The notes: generated by a model from the sequence alone, not told the origin. Positions 33,371-43,074 are shown, numbered from the stretch's first letter. The stretch is 64,000 bases of DNA from Gracilimonas sp017641085 (GCF_046115515.1 NZ_CP175953.1); one strand, 5' to 3'. Made by a program: numbers and translations.

Positions 33371-35806
33371 CTAATTAAAAGCTCTTTCTGCGAGTATAAT
33401 AATAGTCAATGCGCTGGTAAGTGTGGCAACAGATTTTTGCAAAATTTCTCCCGCACTCTGTTTTTCAGATTCTGGCTCGGGCGCCTCATAAATCACGTTG
33501 ATGCGTGCACCATCCTCAACTTTGGGATTTTGCTTGAACCATCCTTTTCGCCTAACCTGGTATATGGCGCCGTTGGCTTGTGTGAGCTGAACGTATTTAT
33601 AACTGTCTTGCTGCATGCCCCCGGCTTGGTCTAAGTAGTAGGTTAAACGCTCTCCGTCTTTGAATTTGATGTAACCGTCAAGAGCAACATTTCCTGATAC
33701 CAAAACGGTATTCGGAATTTGGGGTACCCGGATGGAATCACCAGACTTTACAAAAATTTCCTGGGTTCTATCTCCCTGGAGTAATTCCCGAAGGTTAATT
33801 ATTACTTCCCGATCACCCCTGAATAACCTCGCCCCTGCGGCATAAGCCTCCCTGGTTAGGCCTCCGGCTCTCTCTATTACCGTTGAAAGCCTCTCATTTT
33901 CAGAAAGAATGGTATAGGTGCCGGGAAATTCAACTTCTCCTTCAATAGATATAAACCGCTGTTCATTAAAGCGTGGGTTTCGTCGGATGTACACCTGATC
34001 TCTGTGTTGAAGATCAAATGTTTTGGCGTTATCAAGAATAGGCCAGAAATGTTCCACAGAATAAAAATCATCTTTCTTTTCTGAATCTGAAGTCAACTCA
34101 TGTGTGAGTTTACTGGTGAGCATGTTTTTACTCGGCGTTTTCTCTGACCGGGTGATTTCTGAATCCCCAATGTAAGCAGCTTCGGTAAATCCGCCGGCCT
34201 TTAATATCAAATCTTCCAGGCTCATGTTCTCGCTGTATTTGTAGCGGCCGGGATTACTCACCTCTCCGGTTATATTCACATATCTCTGATCAATGAGCTC
34301 AACGGTATTTCTAAAAACCTGAAGCTGATCTCTTTTTTGTAGCGTTATATTTTGGCTTAAGCCTTCATTTTCAATCAATGCCTGAAGGTCAACACTAAAC
34401 ACCGTGGTGGTCGAGTCATCATTGGTTCGGGTAAGTATGGCTCTTCCTAAAAAGGCGTCGTCTCGCAAACTGTCTGCGGCTAAGATCAGGTCTCTGATTG
34501 TCCTTATTTTTTCAGAAAGCTCATAAATTCCTGGTTGATTTACTAACCCTGTAATCTGCACATAGTCATCAGATACTTCTGATATCTTGAACATCCGAAC
34601 TTTATCCTGATCAAAGAGCTTAACTTCTCTTTCTCCGGATAAGACCTCCTTAAGCGGATAATCAATTATTTGCCGGGCAAAGCTTGGATCCTCTCTCTGC
34701 TCAATAGGTATCACTCTGCTAATCTGAAAACGGTCTCCATAGGCTTCGGACTTCACTCCACCGGCAAACTCGATAAGCTGACTTAGTCCCTCATCAGGTT
34801 TCATTTCATAAATCGCTGGCCTACGAATTTGCCCCTGAACCGACACGGTACTTTCGCGAGGTGGGATAAAAATTCTGTCATTATTCAGTAGTGGTATATT
34901 TTGGTTATCCGTACCGTTGAGTAAAAGCTCATACAGGTCAATAGATGCTATCTGCTTACCTTCCCTGATAACCCGGACATCCCGCAGTGAACCGGATATT
35001 TTAGGCCCGCCAACTCCGTACAGCACGTTAAAAATGGTAGAATTATGGGTGAATGAATAGCCTCCGGGATTCTTCACTTCACCGAGTACAAATAACTGAA
35101 TAGGTCTTAACCGGGTAACGGTTAAATCTATAAAAATGGTTGGAGGGTCTTTAAGCAAGCCGGAGTAGCTTTTTCCAAGCCTCACTTTTAAGGACTCTCT
35201 TAAGTTTGAAAGTCTTTGTCCCGCAACCGTTACCATACCAATGTTTGGGATCAAGATTCTGCCTTCCACATCTACCTGAAGCTCGTATTGGAATTCCGTA
35301 GCTCCCCAAACAGTAAGCCTCAACTGATCTTCAGGCCCCACAACATAGCCATCCCCAACAGGACCTACCGTTCTCGGTTTAAAAGGATCAGGAGTGTCTG
35401 AAAAAATATTATAGCCGAAATATTCTAAACCTGAAGTGTCTTTAGATGAGGTAGTATTTGGCACGCTATCCTGATCAGCGCTTCCACTTAAAATTATATC
35501 ATCTGCGCTCGTAATATTTCCACTAAGATCTTCTAACCCGGTGCCGCTTGTATCACCCCTGTTATTTAACCTAAGATCAATCAGCCACTCCTGGATTTGC
35601 TCTTCCGAAACTCCCCTTGCACGGGCAACCCTGGCTATTTGATCCGGATCGTTAGGATTAATTCCGGCCTGCCTGGCCAGCTCCTGCGCCTGAGACAACG
35701 TTAAATTTCTTCGTGACAACTCCTGCTGTACAGAACTCTGTGCGTAAGCAGAAACCGTAAAAAAAAATAGTCCACCCAGTATCAAATAAATAACTCGCAT
35801 ACCCAT
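33371..35806 (-). CDS. Polysaccharide export protein with SLBB repeats (Wza-like)
   Basis: 811 residues with a signal peptide (MRVIYLILGGLFFFTVSAYAQ). A short helical region (LTLSQAQELARQAGINPNDPDQ) is followed by the Poly_export domain (YVVGPEDQLRLTVWGATEFQ, VDVEGRILIPNIGMVTVAGQRLSNL). Several SLBB units are seen, e.g. VLGEVKNPGGYSFTH, VQGQIRRPAIYEM, ITGLVNQPGIYELS, ITGEVSNPGRYKYS and IEGEVEFPGTYTILS. The C-terminus has a predicted hydrophobic helix. Such proteins form the outer-membrane channel for capsule or exopolysaccharide export. The sulfate operon lies directly downstream with a 17-base gap, implying one transcript. Confidence 0.93.
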   Translation of the reverse strand: MGMRVIYLILGGLFFFTVSAYAQSSVQQELSRRNLTLSQAQELARQAGINPNDPDQIARVARARGVSEEQIQEWLIDLRLNNRGDTSGTGLEDLSGNITSADDIILSGSADQDSVPNTTSSKDTSGLEYFGYNIFSDTPDPFKPRTVGPVGDGYVVGPEDQLRLTVWGATEFQYELQVDVEGRILIPNIGMVTVAGQRLSNLRESLKVRLGKSYSGLLKDPPTIFIDLTVTRLRPIQLFVLGEVKNPGGYSFTHNSTIFNVLYGVGGPKISGSLRDVRVIREGKQIASIDLYELLLNGTDNQNIPLLNNDRIFIPPRESTVSVQGQIRRPAIYEMKPDEGLSQLIEFAGGVKSEAYGDRFQISRVIPIEQREDPSFARQIIDYPLKEVLSGEREVKLFDQDKVRMFKISEVSDDYVQITGLVNQPGIYELSEKIRTIRDLILAADSLRDDAFLGRAILTRTNDDSTTTVFSVDLQALIENEGLSQNITLQKRDQLQVFRNTVELIDQRYVNITGEVSNPGRYKYSENMSLEDLILKAGGFTEAAYIGDSEITRSEKTPSKNMLTSKLTHELTSDSEKKDDFYSVEHFWPILDNAKTFDLQHRDQVYIRRNPRFNEQRFISIEGEVEFPGTYTILSENERLSTVIERAGGLTREAYAAGARLFRGDREVIINLRELLQGDRTQEIFVKSGDSIRVPQIPNTVLVSGNVALDGYIKFKDGERLTYYLDQAGGMQQDSYKYVQLTQANGAIYQVRRKGWFKQNPKVEDGARINVIYEAPEPESEKQSAGEILQKSVATLTSALTIIILAERAFN

Positions 35807-35943
35807 AACATATATAGTTTAGTCTAACCTAAGTTCTCTCGTATTGTACTTACCCCTTGTTTTTCTTCCTTCAAAATAGAAAATAACCGCCAACTAGCAA
35901 CGGCATATTCTCAAAAATTACGATTTATTAAAAAGCAATTATC

Positions 35944-38010
35944 TCAAAACTGAAGTCTTACCTGCAAACCCAAGGAGTTCTTCACACTTCCCTCCACCTT
36001 TCCAAGCCCGCTGCCAATCACCTGCGTGTCTTCAAAAATGGTGATACCGTACTTAAACCAAAGATCCATAAATTCAGTTACTTCATACTTTACAGTTACA
36101 TACGCACGCTGTCCCCGATCATATAGAACCGTATTTGAAAGCACATACAACAAATCACTTTCAAATTGATATACTCTTGTTGAAAAACTTTCCGTATCGA
36201 ACACAGAGACCCGGGCATCAATCCTTAGCGCATCGATCGGCTGTATGCGAACATCCTGATACATCAAAAAACCTTTTTCCCAGGAAGCCCCCGCCTCTTT
36301 ATTGCGCGCGAATTCTACCCGTGAGCGCAGGCGAACTGCCGTACTAACCTGATATTCAAAATTGGCTCGAATACTCGCTCTCTTTTCCATGCCCAAGCGC
36401 AATTCTTTTATTCCCCGCTCAGTGGTTATTTCAAATTCTTCGTCCTGAAGTTCATTTCTAAGCAGTACATATACATTTAGTTTCGGGGTGAATTTCACAT
36501 CAACCAGACCCAGCATATCGAAGCCGCCGGTAGCCTGCGAAGTACCAAAACGGGGAGCTGTAAACCGGTATTGGTCCACATATCCGCTCAATGATAATAT
36601 TTGTGTAAGCTGATGACGAATACCAATATAAAACCCTTCCTCATTCTGAGGAGCAGAGGACCGTTCTCCAAATCCGCTTGATAGAAATGACTGAAAATCC
36701 CGCTGATAGTTCCGGTAAGAAAGTGCAAGTTCTGTGTTCTCGGCAATCGGAGCCTCCAATCCGGCAACCGCCCCTAAGCCCCCATTCTGGCTGCGTGCTA
36801 TCTCTCCAAAAACAAAAGCACTCCCTGCAAGCCCCCTATAATCGACCCCTACAACCGAATTCTCAGAGCCTTCAAAATCATATAAATTACTGAGGGAAGT
36901 ACCTTTTGCAATGTAGCTGCTGAATTCATTGTAGTAACCACTTACACCAAGTAGCCCAACGGGGGTATCCAATCGTGCACGGCCTCCAACTACCGTTTGA
37001 TCGATATTATTTTTCCGTTCCAGTTCACTCTCTGTTCTGTGAAAGCCGGCAGAGCTTGGGAATCTTGTGGTGTCTCCGTTTATGACAGAAGCTGTTCGGG
37101 GACGATTGGAATAAAAGGCGGTCAGTTCCAGCGTCTCACCATAGGTGGCAGCAACTCCCCTGAAAAAATCCGTCTCCTGAGCAGAGGAATAGGCTTTTAC
37201 CCCGCGTTCATTTTTACTGATGGTTCCTATCACCTCGCGACCCTTCCCAAAAGCACCACCGGTCCAAAGCACCAAACCCTGACCAAAGCTCAGGCTGTAA
37301 TCCCCCACTACAAAATCTTTCAGTTTTCCGTTATCGGTTAAGGCGATATGGCCTGAGTTGTAATCAAATCCGGTTATTCCCTGCAGGGTTTCACCGGGAT
37401 CTTTTTCCTGGGTCAGATTTATTGAAAGATGGTTACTGGTAATCCGGAACCGCTGATAATACTTGGCAGGACTCCCAAGATATCCACCAGCAGAGTCTGG
37501 TTCCCTGAAGCCTTCCCGGGTTTGCAGGTTTTGTTGATAGCGGGAAAAGACTTCCACTTTCCGGTTTGCCATCCAGTATTCAGGTCTTAGATACAAATCC
37601 CGAAATTGGGATTCAGGCCCACCGATAGTCACGTAAGGAGCCATTCGCTGATACGTTGCTTCGCCAACCCCCCGAAACTCCAGAAGTTCACGTTTCTCTT
37701 CAAAAGGCTTTGACTTTCGGAAGTCGATGATGGCCCTGGCAATTTTGAGGTTAATACCGGGCACCTGAAGCAGGTCATCCAGTCCGCCGCTGTTTACATT
37801 GACCGGATTGGCTGACAGGTCTTCCAAGAACTGCGTCAATTGCTCTCCTGCCTCCCCGGCTTCTTCCGTATCTAATTCTTCAAAAGCTTTTTCGAGTTGT
37901 TCCTCAACGCCGGTGGCTGTAGTATCTTCCTGGGCAGATATATATGCAGGGCAAATCAGTATCACCCCAAATAAAGACAGATACGCTATGGCTCTCCAAC
38001 CCTTGCTCAT
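35944..38010 (-). CDS. Helix-hairpin-helix protein with outer-membrane beta-barrel
   Basis: 688 residues, signal peptide ending near ISAQ. Residues about 70-125 hold a ComEA-like helix-hairpin-helix pair: DDLLQVPGINLKIARAIIDFRKSKPF and RELLEFRGVGEATYQRMAPYV. The remaining 540 residues are beta-rich with many amphipathic strands and end in QVRLQF, the terminal aromatic of an outer-membrane barrel. Helix-hairpin-helix motifs bind DNA, as in ComEA of natural transformation. A surface DNA-binding or DNA-uptake function is therefore possible but untested. It starts where the PorV-like gene stops (TGATG overlap), so the two are translationally coupled. Confidence 0.82.
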   Translation of the reverse strand: MSKGWRAIAYLSLFGVILICPAYISAQEDTTATGVEEQLEKAFEELDTEEAGEAGEQLTQFLEDLSANPVNVNSGGLDDLLQVPGINLKIARAIIDFRKSKPFEEKRELLEFRGVGEATYQRMAPYVTIGGPESQFRDLYLRPEYWMANRKVEVFSRYQQNLQTREGFREPDSAGGYLGSPAKYYQRFRITSNHLSINLTQEKDPGETLQGITGFDYNSGHIALTDNGKLKDFVVGDYSLSFGQGLVLWTGGAFGKGREVIGTISKNERGVKAYSSAQETDFFRGVAATYGETLELTAFYSNRPRTASVINGDTTRFPSSAGFHRTESELERKNNIDQTVVGGRARLDTPVGLLGVSGYYNEFSSYIAKGTSLSNLYDFEGSENSVVGVDYRGLAGSAFVFGEIARSQNGGLGAVAGLEAPIAENTELALSYRNYQRDFQSFLSSGFGERSSAPQNEEGFYIGIRHQLTQILSLSGYVDQYRFTAPRFGTSQATGGFDMLGLVDVKFTPKLNVYVLLRNELQDEEFEITTERGIKELRLGMEKRASIRANFEYQVSTAVRLRSRVEFARNKEAGASWEKGFLMYQDVRIQPIDALRIDARVSVFDTESFSTRVYQFESDLLYVLSNTVLYDRGQRAYVTVKYEVTEFMDLWFKYGITIFEDTQVIGSGLGKVEGSVKNSLGLQVRLQF

Positions 38011-38828
38011 CAAAAATAGATCATAAAATCGAGGCCCGGGCTAAAGCCCAGCACTTCGTGTTTTTGAACGGCGAAATTTATATCCCATTGCGACCTCCCG
38101 TATCCAAACCCGAGCGCGTAGGTCAATGGTCCGGTAGTAATGCCGACTCTTCCCTTCAGATTTTCGATGACTTTTACCTCCACACCTCCCCGATATGCCA
38201 CCGGAAAGCTGACGTCTTTTACCACATCGAAAGCAAATAAGGCTGATTCATTAAGTGCATATGAAAATCCGATGGCTGTTTCACGAGGCAAGTCTTCCCC
38301 AATGCCATTATAGGAAGCACGATTTACGTTTATTGTTTTTGCTCCAATCCAGAGGTTGTTGGCAATCTCAGCGGCTACACCAACATCCAATCCAACGGCT
38401 CCGCCTGAACCATAATCCCCGCCGAATGAAATATGATTGTAGTTACCGGCCAACCCGAAGTGCAGCATCTGCCACTCGTTTTTATACCCAACCCTTAGTC
38501 TCGTTTCATTGAAAATATTATCTCCATACCGGTGAAAACCCACAGAGGTAACACCCAATTTTGTAGGCATACTTGCCAAAGCGGACATATCGGTGAGTTC
38601 GGAGAAACCATAATTTCGCAGCCCGTAAAATCCAATGGCAATATCTTCGTTAGCAGAGAGGGCAGGATTTGAGAACAGGGACCAATCGTAACCGGGAAGT
38701 GCCGTAGTGGCTTGTCCCATTCCTAACCCACGGGCACCCATCGAAAGCTGGGCGAAGGCAGGCAGGGAAATCAACCCCAGAATAATTCCCAAAGAAAATT
38801 TATTTAGAACGTGTCGTATTCGTATCAT
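38010..38828 (-). CDS. PorV/PorQ-like outer-membrane protein
   Basis: From ATG 38828: 272 residues with signal MIRIRHVLNKFSLGIILGLISLPAFAQ. ARGLGMGQATTALPGYDWSLFSNPALSA is the N-terminal signature of PorV/PorQ-type proteins, followed by regular beta strands. PorV-like proteins shuttle type IX cargo at the outer membrane. It is coupled to the helix-hairpin-helix barrel gene and diverges, 27 bases away, from the PorD-like gene, which fits a secretion-related context. The earlier ATG at 38849 would place extra residues before the signal peptide. Confidence 0.8.
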   Translation of the reverse strand: MIRIRHVLNKFSLGIILGLISLPAFAQLSMGARGLGMGQATTALPGYDWSLFSNPALSANEDIAIGFYGLRNYGFSELTDMSALASMPTKLGVTSVGFHRYGDNIFNETRLRVGYKNEWQMLHFGLAGNYNHISFGGDYGSGGAVGLDVGVAAEIANNLWIGAKTINVNRASYNGIGEDLPRETAIGFSYALNESALFAFDVVKDVSFPVAYRGGVEVKVIENLKGRVGITTGPLTYALGFGYGRSQWDINFAVQKHEVLGFSPGLDFMIYF

Positions 38829-38855
38829 TAGAACCCCAAATGTCGACAAATAAAT

Positions 38856-39785
38856 ATGATCTCTCTCAGTAACTCTATCTTTAAAATAATAAAGCCCCTT
38901 ATTTTTTGCGGGATATTTTTTCTGATCTCTCCTTTTACCTCAAAGGGGCAGGAATTTGATTGCACGGTTACCGTAAATATTGATCAGCTTGAAGGGTCAT
39001 CATTCAATTATTTGGAGAACCTGAAACCCACCCTCGAAAATTACATTAACGAGTACCAATGGACCGAGCAGGACTTTGCCGAGGAAGAACGTATTGACTG
39101 CCAGATTCAGGTAGCCATCAACAGCGGAACCTCCGATTACACCTTTTCTGCAGAAGTGGTATTCCAGGTTCAGCGCCCTATCTACAATACCACGGCCAAA
39201 ACAACTACGGTTCTGCTCAGTGATAATGCCTGGCAGTTTTCCTACCCGGAAGGAAAGAGCCTCATTCACGATGAACTCCAGTTTGATGCACTCACCGGTT
39301 TCATCGATTTCTATTGCTATACCATGCTCGGGTATGATTTTGACACTTTTTCCGAACACGGAGGCGATCCCTACTTTGGGAAAGCACAGAATATTTTAAA
39401 CCTTGCAGAAAGCACATCTGCCATTGGGTGGACGCGCAGCACCAACAACCGGCGAAACAGAAATACCATGATCACTGATCTGGTTTCATCGAACTACCGG
39501 CCATTGCGAACGGCCTACTATCGGTACCACCGCCTTGGGCTCGACCAGTTTGTAACCGACCCGGAATTGGCCCGTCAGGAGATTTTAAGTGCTCTGAAAA
39601 CCATTCAGGAGACCAAACGGAGATCCACCAGTAACTTTCTTTTTGATATCTTCTTTGATACCAAAGCCCGGGAAATTGCCGCTGTTTTTGATGAAGCCGA
39701 AACCGATGTACGGCTGGAAGCTTATGACGTTTTACAGAATACCGATCAGGGACATTTATCCGAATACGAAAGCTTGCAGAACTAA
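38856..39785 (+). CDS. PorD-like type IX secretion component (DUF4835)
   Basis: 309 residues with signal peptide (IIKPLIFCGIFFLISPFTSKGQ). The start of the mature part FDCTVTVNIDQLEG and the internal SYPEGKSLIHDELQFDALTGFIDFYCYTMLGYDFDTFSEHGGDPYFGKAQNI (spread over positions about 125-180) are diagnostic of the DUF4835/PorD family. This family is common in bacteria with type IX secretion and is thought to belong to its envelope machinery, though the exact role is not settled. It diverges from the PorV-like gene. No clear -7 box was found in the 27-base gap. Confidence 0.85.
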   Translation: MISLSNSIFKIIKPLIFCGIFFLISPFTSKGQEFDCTVTVNIDQLEGSSFNYLENLKPTLENYINEYQWTEQDFAEEERIDCQIQVAINSGTSDYTFSAEVVFQVQRPIYNTTAKTTTVLLSDNAWQFSYPEGKSLIHDELQFDALTGFIDFYCYTMLGYDFDTFSEHGGDPYFGKAQNILNLAESTSAIGWTRSTNNRRNRNTMITDLVSSNYRPLRTAYYRYHRLGLDQFVTDPELARQEILSALKTIQETKRRSTSNFLFDIFFDTKAREIAAVFDEAETDVRLEAYDVLQNTDQGHLSEYESLQN

Positions 39786-39869
39786 AATATTTATCTGCTG
39801 GTTTTGTATATTAGCCGCCCAAAAAAGCGGTTCCATAACTGAATTTATTAAGACGAAAAATTATAGCGA

Positions 39870-40640
39870 ATGAAATTTTACGTATGTATTAAAATGGTGC
39901 CTGATGTTAACGCACCTCTTCAAATAAAAGACGGACAATTAATTCAGGATGCTGACCGGATGATTCTCAATGCCTACGATGCTTCCGCAGTTGAGGAAGC
40001 CCTGGTGCTAAAAGAGAAACACGGCGGTGAAGTTGAAGTTGTTTGCATCGGCTCTGCCAAAGCTTCGGAGACCATTCGGAAAGCGCTGGCCATGGGTGCA
40101 GACAAAGCCACCCACATTCAAACATCCGGTGATGAGCAATACGATTCCGGTTCTTACGCCCGCATACTTGCTAAATTTTTCGAGGATAAGGAATACGATG
40201 TACTTTCTCTGGGTAAGCAATCTCAGGATACCGACTCCGGCTTAACCGGTAGTATGGTAGCTGAACTTCTGGAGCTTCCTTATGCTACCAACGCGGTTGG
40301 GCTTGAAGCCGAAGAAGGTAAGCTCATCGTGAAACGACAGGGCGATTCCGGGCAGGAAATGATTGAACTGCCTACTCCATGCGCTGTTACCTGCTCTAAT
40401 GATATGAATGAGCCACGCATCCCTAATCTGAAAGGAATTATGGCATCCAAGCGTAAGCCGGTTGAGCAAATCGAACTTTCTGCTTTAGGGTTAAGCGATG
40501 ACGAACTGAATCCCAAAACTTCTGTAAAAGGGTATGAAGAAAAACCCGGACGCGAGCCCGGCAAGAAATTTGAGGGTGAACCGGATGAGATTGCCCGCGA
40601 AGTAGCACAGCTTCTGGATACCGAAGCAAACGTACTTTAA
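39870..40640 (+). CDS. etfB: Electron transfer flavoprotein beta subunit (FixA-like)
   Basis: 256 residues: MKFYVCIKMVPDVNAPLQIKDG, LNAYDASAVEEALVLKEK, VVCIGSAKASETIRKALAMGADKA, LSLGKQSQDTDSGLTGSMVAELL and PTPCAVTCSNDMNEPRIPN are the ETF-beta hallmarks. It pairs with EtfA to move electrons from a dehydrogenase through FAD to the quinone-side oxidoreductase downstream. It heads the operon etfB, etfA, fixC-like, fixX-like. This order is that of FixABCX; an ETF/ETF-quinone reductase module is the other reading. Confidence 0.96.
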   Translation: MKFYVCIKMVPDVNAPLQIKDGQLIQDADRMILNAYDASAVEEALVLKEKHGGEVEVVCIGSAKASETIRKALAMGADKATHIQTSGDEQYDSGSYARILAKFFEDKEYDVLSLGKQSQDTDSGLTGSMVAELLELPYATNAVGLEAEEGKLIVKRQGDSGQEMIELPTPCAVTCSNDMNEPRIPNLKGIMASKRKPVEQIELSALGLSDDELNPKTSVKGYEEKPGREPGKKFEGEPDEIAREVAQLLDTEANVL

Positions 40641-40695
40641 AACATCTCAGCTTAAGCCAAAACTGAATTCAAGCAAAAGAAATTAAACCAAACTC

Positions 40696-41670
40696 ATGAG
40701 CACAATTCTCACACACATTGCCATCTCAGACGGTAAAATTAAGCGTTCTTCCCTGGAAGTTTTATCTCATTGCAAAAAATTAGCCGAGTCCGGTGGCCAC
40801 TCTGTAGAAGCTGTTATTATTGATGAAAAAGCTTCTTCCTTTGTTGACGGAGTAAAAAAATACGGGGCTTCAAAAATCTATACCGTTGAAGATCCCATTT
40901 TCAAAAATCACATGAACACCCCATTACTGAAGGCCTTGGCTAAAGTGATGGAAACTGCCAATCCATATCTGTTTGCATTCGCTTCCACCGAAGGCACCAA
41001 AGATATTTTAGGTGCTTTGGCTGCCAACCAGGATGCAGCAGTACTTCCGGATGTTTCTTCTTTTGAACTCGGTGATAGCGGCATTACTGCCAAGCGCCCG
41101 GTAATGGCAGCGAAAATCATTGCCAATACCGAGGCAAAAGGTGATAAGATTTTAGTTTCCGTTCGTTCCGGTTCTTATGATTTAGTTGAAAATGAAACCG
41201 ATGCCGAAGTTGTGCATATTGACTTCAGCATGGATGACAATGACCTTAAAGCTACGCTTAAAGAAATTATTTCTGCTTCCGGCGACACCATCGACCTGAA
41301 CGAAGCGGAAGCCATTGTTGCAGCCGGACGTGGTGTAAAAGACGAAGAAGGACAAAACCTGATCTCGGAGTTGGCTTCTGTACTGAATGCGGGAATCGGC
41401 GCATCCCGTGCCCTAACTGAGGCCGGAGTTTACGACCCGAGTTTACAGATTGGTCAAACCGGAAAGGTGGTTTCTCCTCAACTGTATATCGCCGTAGGTA
41501 TTTCAGGAGCCATTCAGCACGTGGCAGGTATGGCAAATTCCAAAGTGATTGTAGCCATTAATAAAGACCCTGATGCACCCATCTTCGAAGTAGCTGACTA
41601 CGGGATTGTCGGAGACTTGTACAAAGTACTCCCTCCCTTCATCGAAGAAATCAAAAAAATCAAAAATTAG
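40696..41670 (+). CDS. etfA: Electron transfer flavoprotein alpha subunit (FixB-like)
   Basis: 324 residues with the C-terminal FAD-binding signature QIGQTGKVVSPQLYIAVGISGAIQHVAGM then NKDPDAPIFEVADYGIVGDLYKVLPP. The N-terminal half has LLKALAKVMETANPYLFAFASTEGTKDILG and ALAANQDAAVLPDVSSF. FAD sits between its second domain and EtfB. Gap to etfB is 55 bases; the 78 bases to the next gene hold a hairpin repeat. Confidence 0.96.
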   Translation: MSTILTHIAISDGKIKRSSLEVLSHCKKLAESGGHSVEAVIIDEKASSFVDGVKKYGASKIYTVEDPIFKNHMNTPLLKALAKVMETANPYLFAFASTEGTKDILGALAANQDAAVLPDVSSFELGDSGITAKRPVMAAKIIANTEAKGDKILVSVRSGSYDLVENETDAEVVHIDFSMDDNDLKATLKEIISASGDTIDLNEAEAIVAAGRGVKDEEGQNLISELASVLNAGIGASRALTEAGVYDPSLQIGQTGKVVSPQLYIAVGISGAIQHVAGMANSKVIVAINKDPDAPIFEVADYGIVGDLYKVLPPFIEEIKKIKN

Positions 41671-41681
41671 TAGAGAGCTAT

Positions 41682-41740
41682 GAGTTTTGAGTGATGAGTT
41701 TAACTCTTTCACTCAAAACTCGAGACTCCTAACTCAAAAC
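41682..41740 (+). repeat. GAGTTTTGAGT phrase with hairpin in the etfA-fixC gap
   Basis: The 13-base arm GAGTTTTGAGTGA (41682-41694) is perfectly complementary to TCACTCAAAACTC (41709-41721). The words recur as ATGAGTTTT, GATGAGTTT and further on AACTCAAAACT. Nearly the whole intergenic gap consists of variants of these words. No T run follows, so it is not a canonical terminator. Confidence 0.75.
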
Positions 41741-41748
41741 TAATCCAT

Positions 41749-43074
41749 ATGGACGAAAAGTTTGATTGTATTGTAATTGGTGGTGGAGTGGCCGGGCTGG
41801 CTGCAGCCATGACCCTCGCCCGAAACAACATGAAATTCCTGCTAATTGAGCGGGGTGAGTTTGCCGGCTCCAAGAATGTTTCCGGTGGCGTGTTGTGGGG
41901 AAGCGACCTTGCCAAACTGGTTCCCAACTACTGGGAAGAAGAAGACGGCGGCTGGGAGCGTTTCATCAATCATCGCCGGCTTACCTTTATGGATGAGCAA
42001 TCTACTTTCTCCTTAGACTTTAAGTCGTCTCATTTTAATGAGCCCCCCTATTCCGGCGTTGTCGTGCTTCGGTCAAAGTTTGACAACTGGCTTTCCGGTA
42101 AAGTTCAGGAGGCCATCGATGCTTCCGACTATGCCATGGACTCCTTCATTGCTACCAATATTAAGGTGGATGAAGTACTCATGGAGAATGACAAAGCGGT
42201 AGGTATCAAAACCGGTGAGGACGAATTTCATGCCGATTCGGTAATTATCGCTGAAGGAGTAAATAACTTACTGACCCGCCAGGTTGGGCTTCAGGATAAG
42301 TATGTGCCTGCAGACCACATGCTTACCGGAATCAAGGAAATCATTCGTTTTGATCAGGAAGTGCTGGAACAAAAATTTCAGCTGAATGGACTCAGCGGAA
42401 TGAGTAACGAATTTGTAGGCTGGGCAACCGATGGCGTCGAAGGCGGTGGCTTTCTTTACACCAACCGAGATACAATTTCGCTTGGTTTGGTATTGGGAAT
42501 CAAAGACATGCGTGAGAAGCAGAAAAGTCCGCATGACATTCTGAATCACTTCAAAACCCATCCTACCATCGCTGACATTATAAAAGACGGCGAGATTGTT
42601 GAGTACTCGGCTCACGTGGTTTCCTCCGGTGATAAGCGAGCCATGCCCAAAGAATTATATAAAGACGGCATTCTGCTGGCCGGTGAATCTGCCAACTTGC
42701 TGATGAATGCCGGTAAAGCCATTCAGGGAATGGACTATGCGATGCGTTCCGGTATTCTCGCGGCTGAAACCATTGTAAAAGCCAAAGAAAAAGGAGATTT
42801 CACATCCACCACGCTGAAAGAATATCGCAAGGTGATGGATGAGAGTTATGTAATGAAAGACATTAATGGTTTCCAGGATGCGGTGCATCTTCTCCACACC
42901 GAAACCATGCAACAAAAGGTCCCGAATTTAGTTTGTGACTTTGGACGTCAGTTCTTCACCATTAAAAATGAGCCGACTCCAAAATCGAAAGACATGCTGA
43001 AAGGGGCGATCAAACGTCATTCATCTATCTGGGAATTGGCAAAACTCGGATTCAAAGCAGGAAAATCATTATAA
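41749..43074 (+). CDS. fixC: FAD-dependent electron-transfer flavoprotein:quinone oxidoreductase (FixC-like)
   Basis: 441 residues. GGGVAGLAAAMTLARNNMKFLLIERGEFAGSKNVSGGVL is the Rossmann FAD-binding N-terminus, with the KNVSGG segment specific for FixC/ETF-QO proteins. GFLYTNRDTISLGLVLG and the late GILLAGESANLLMNAGKAIQGMDYAMRSGILAAETI bind FAD. No 4Fe-4S cysteines are in this chain; they are in the separate FixX-like protein downstream. Together they pass electrons from the ETF to menaquinone. Confidence 0.93.
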   Translation: MDEKFDCIVIGGGVAGLAAAMTLARNNMKFLLIERGEFAGSKNVSGGVLWGSDLAKLVPNYWEEEDGGWERFINHRRLTFMDEQSTFSLDFKSSHFNEPPYSGVVVLRSKFDNWLSGKVQEAIDASDYAMDSFIATNIKVDEVLMENDKAVGIKTGEDEFHADSVIIAEGVNNLLTRQVGLQDKYVPADHMLTGIKEIIRFDQEVLEQKFQLNGLSGMSNEFVGWATDGVEGGGFLYTNRDTISLGLVLGIKDMREKQKSPHDILNHFKTHPTIADIIKDGEIVEYSAHVVSSGDKRAMPKELYKDGILLAGESANLLMNAGKAIQGMDYAMRSGILAAETIVKAKEKGDFTSTTLKEYRKVMDESYVMKDINGFQDAVHLLHTETMQQKVPNLVCDFGRQFFTIKNEPTPKSKDMLKGAIKRHSSIWELAKLGFKAGKSL

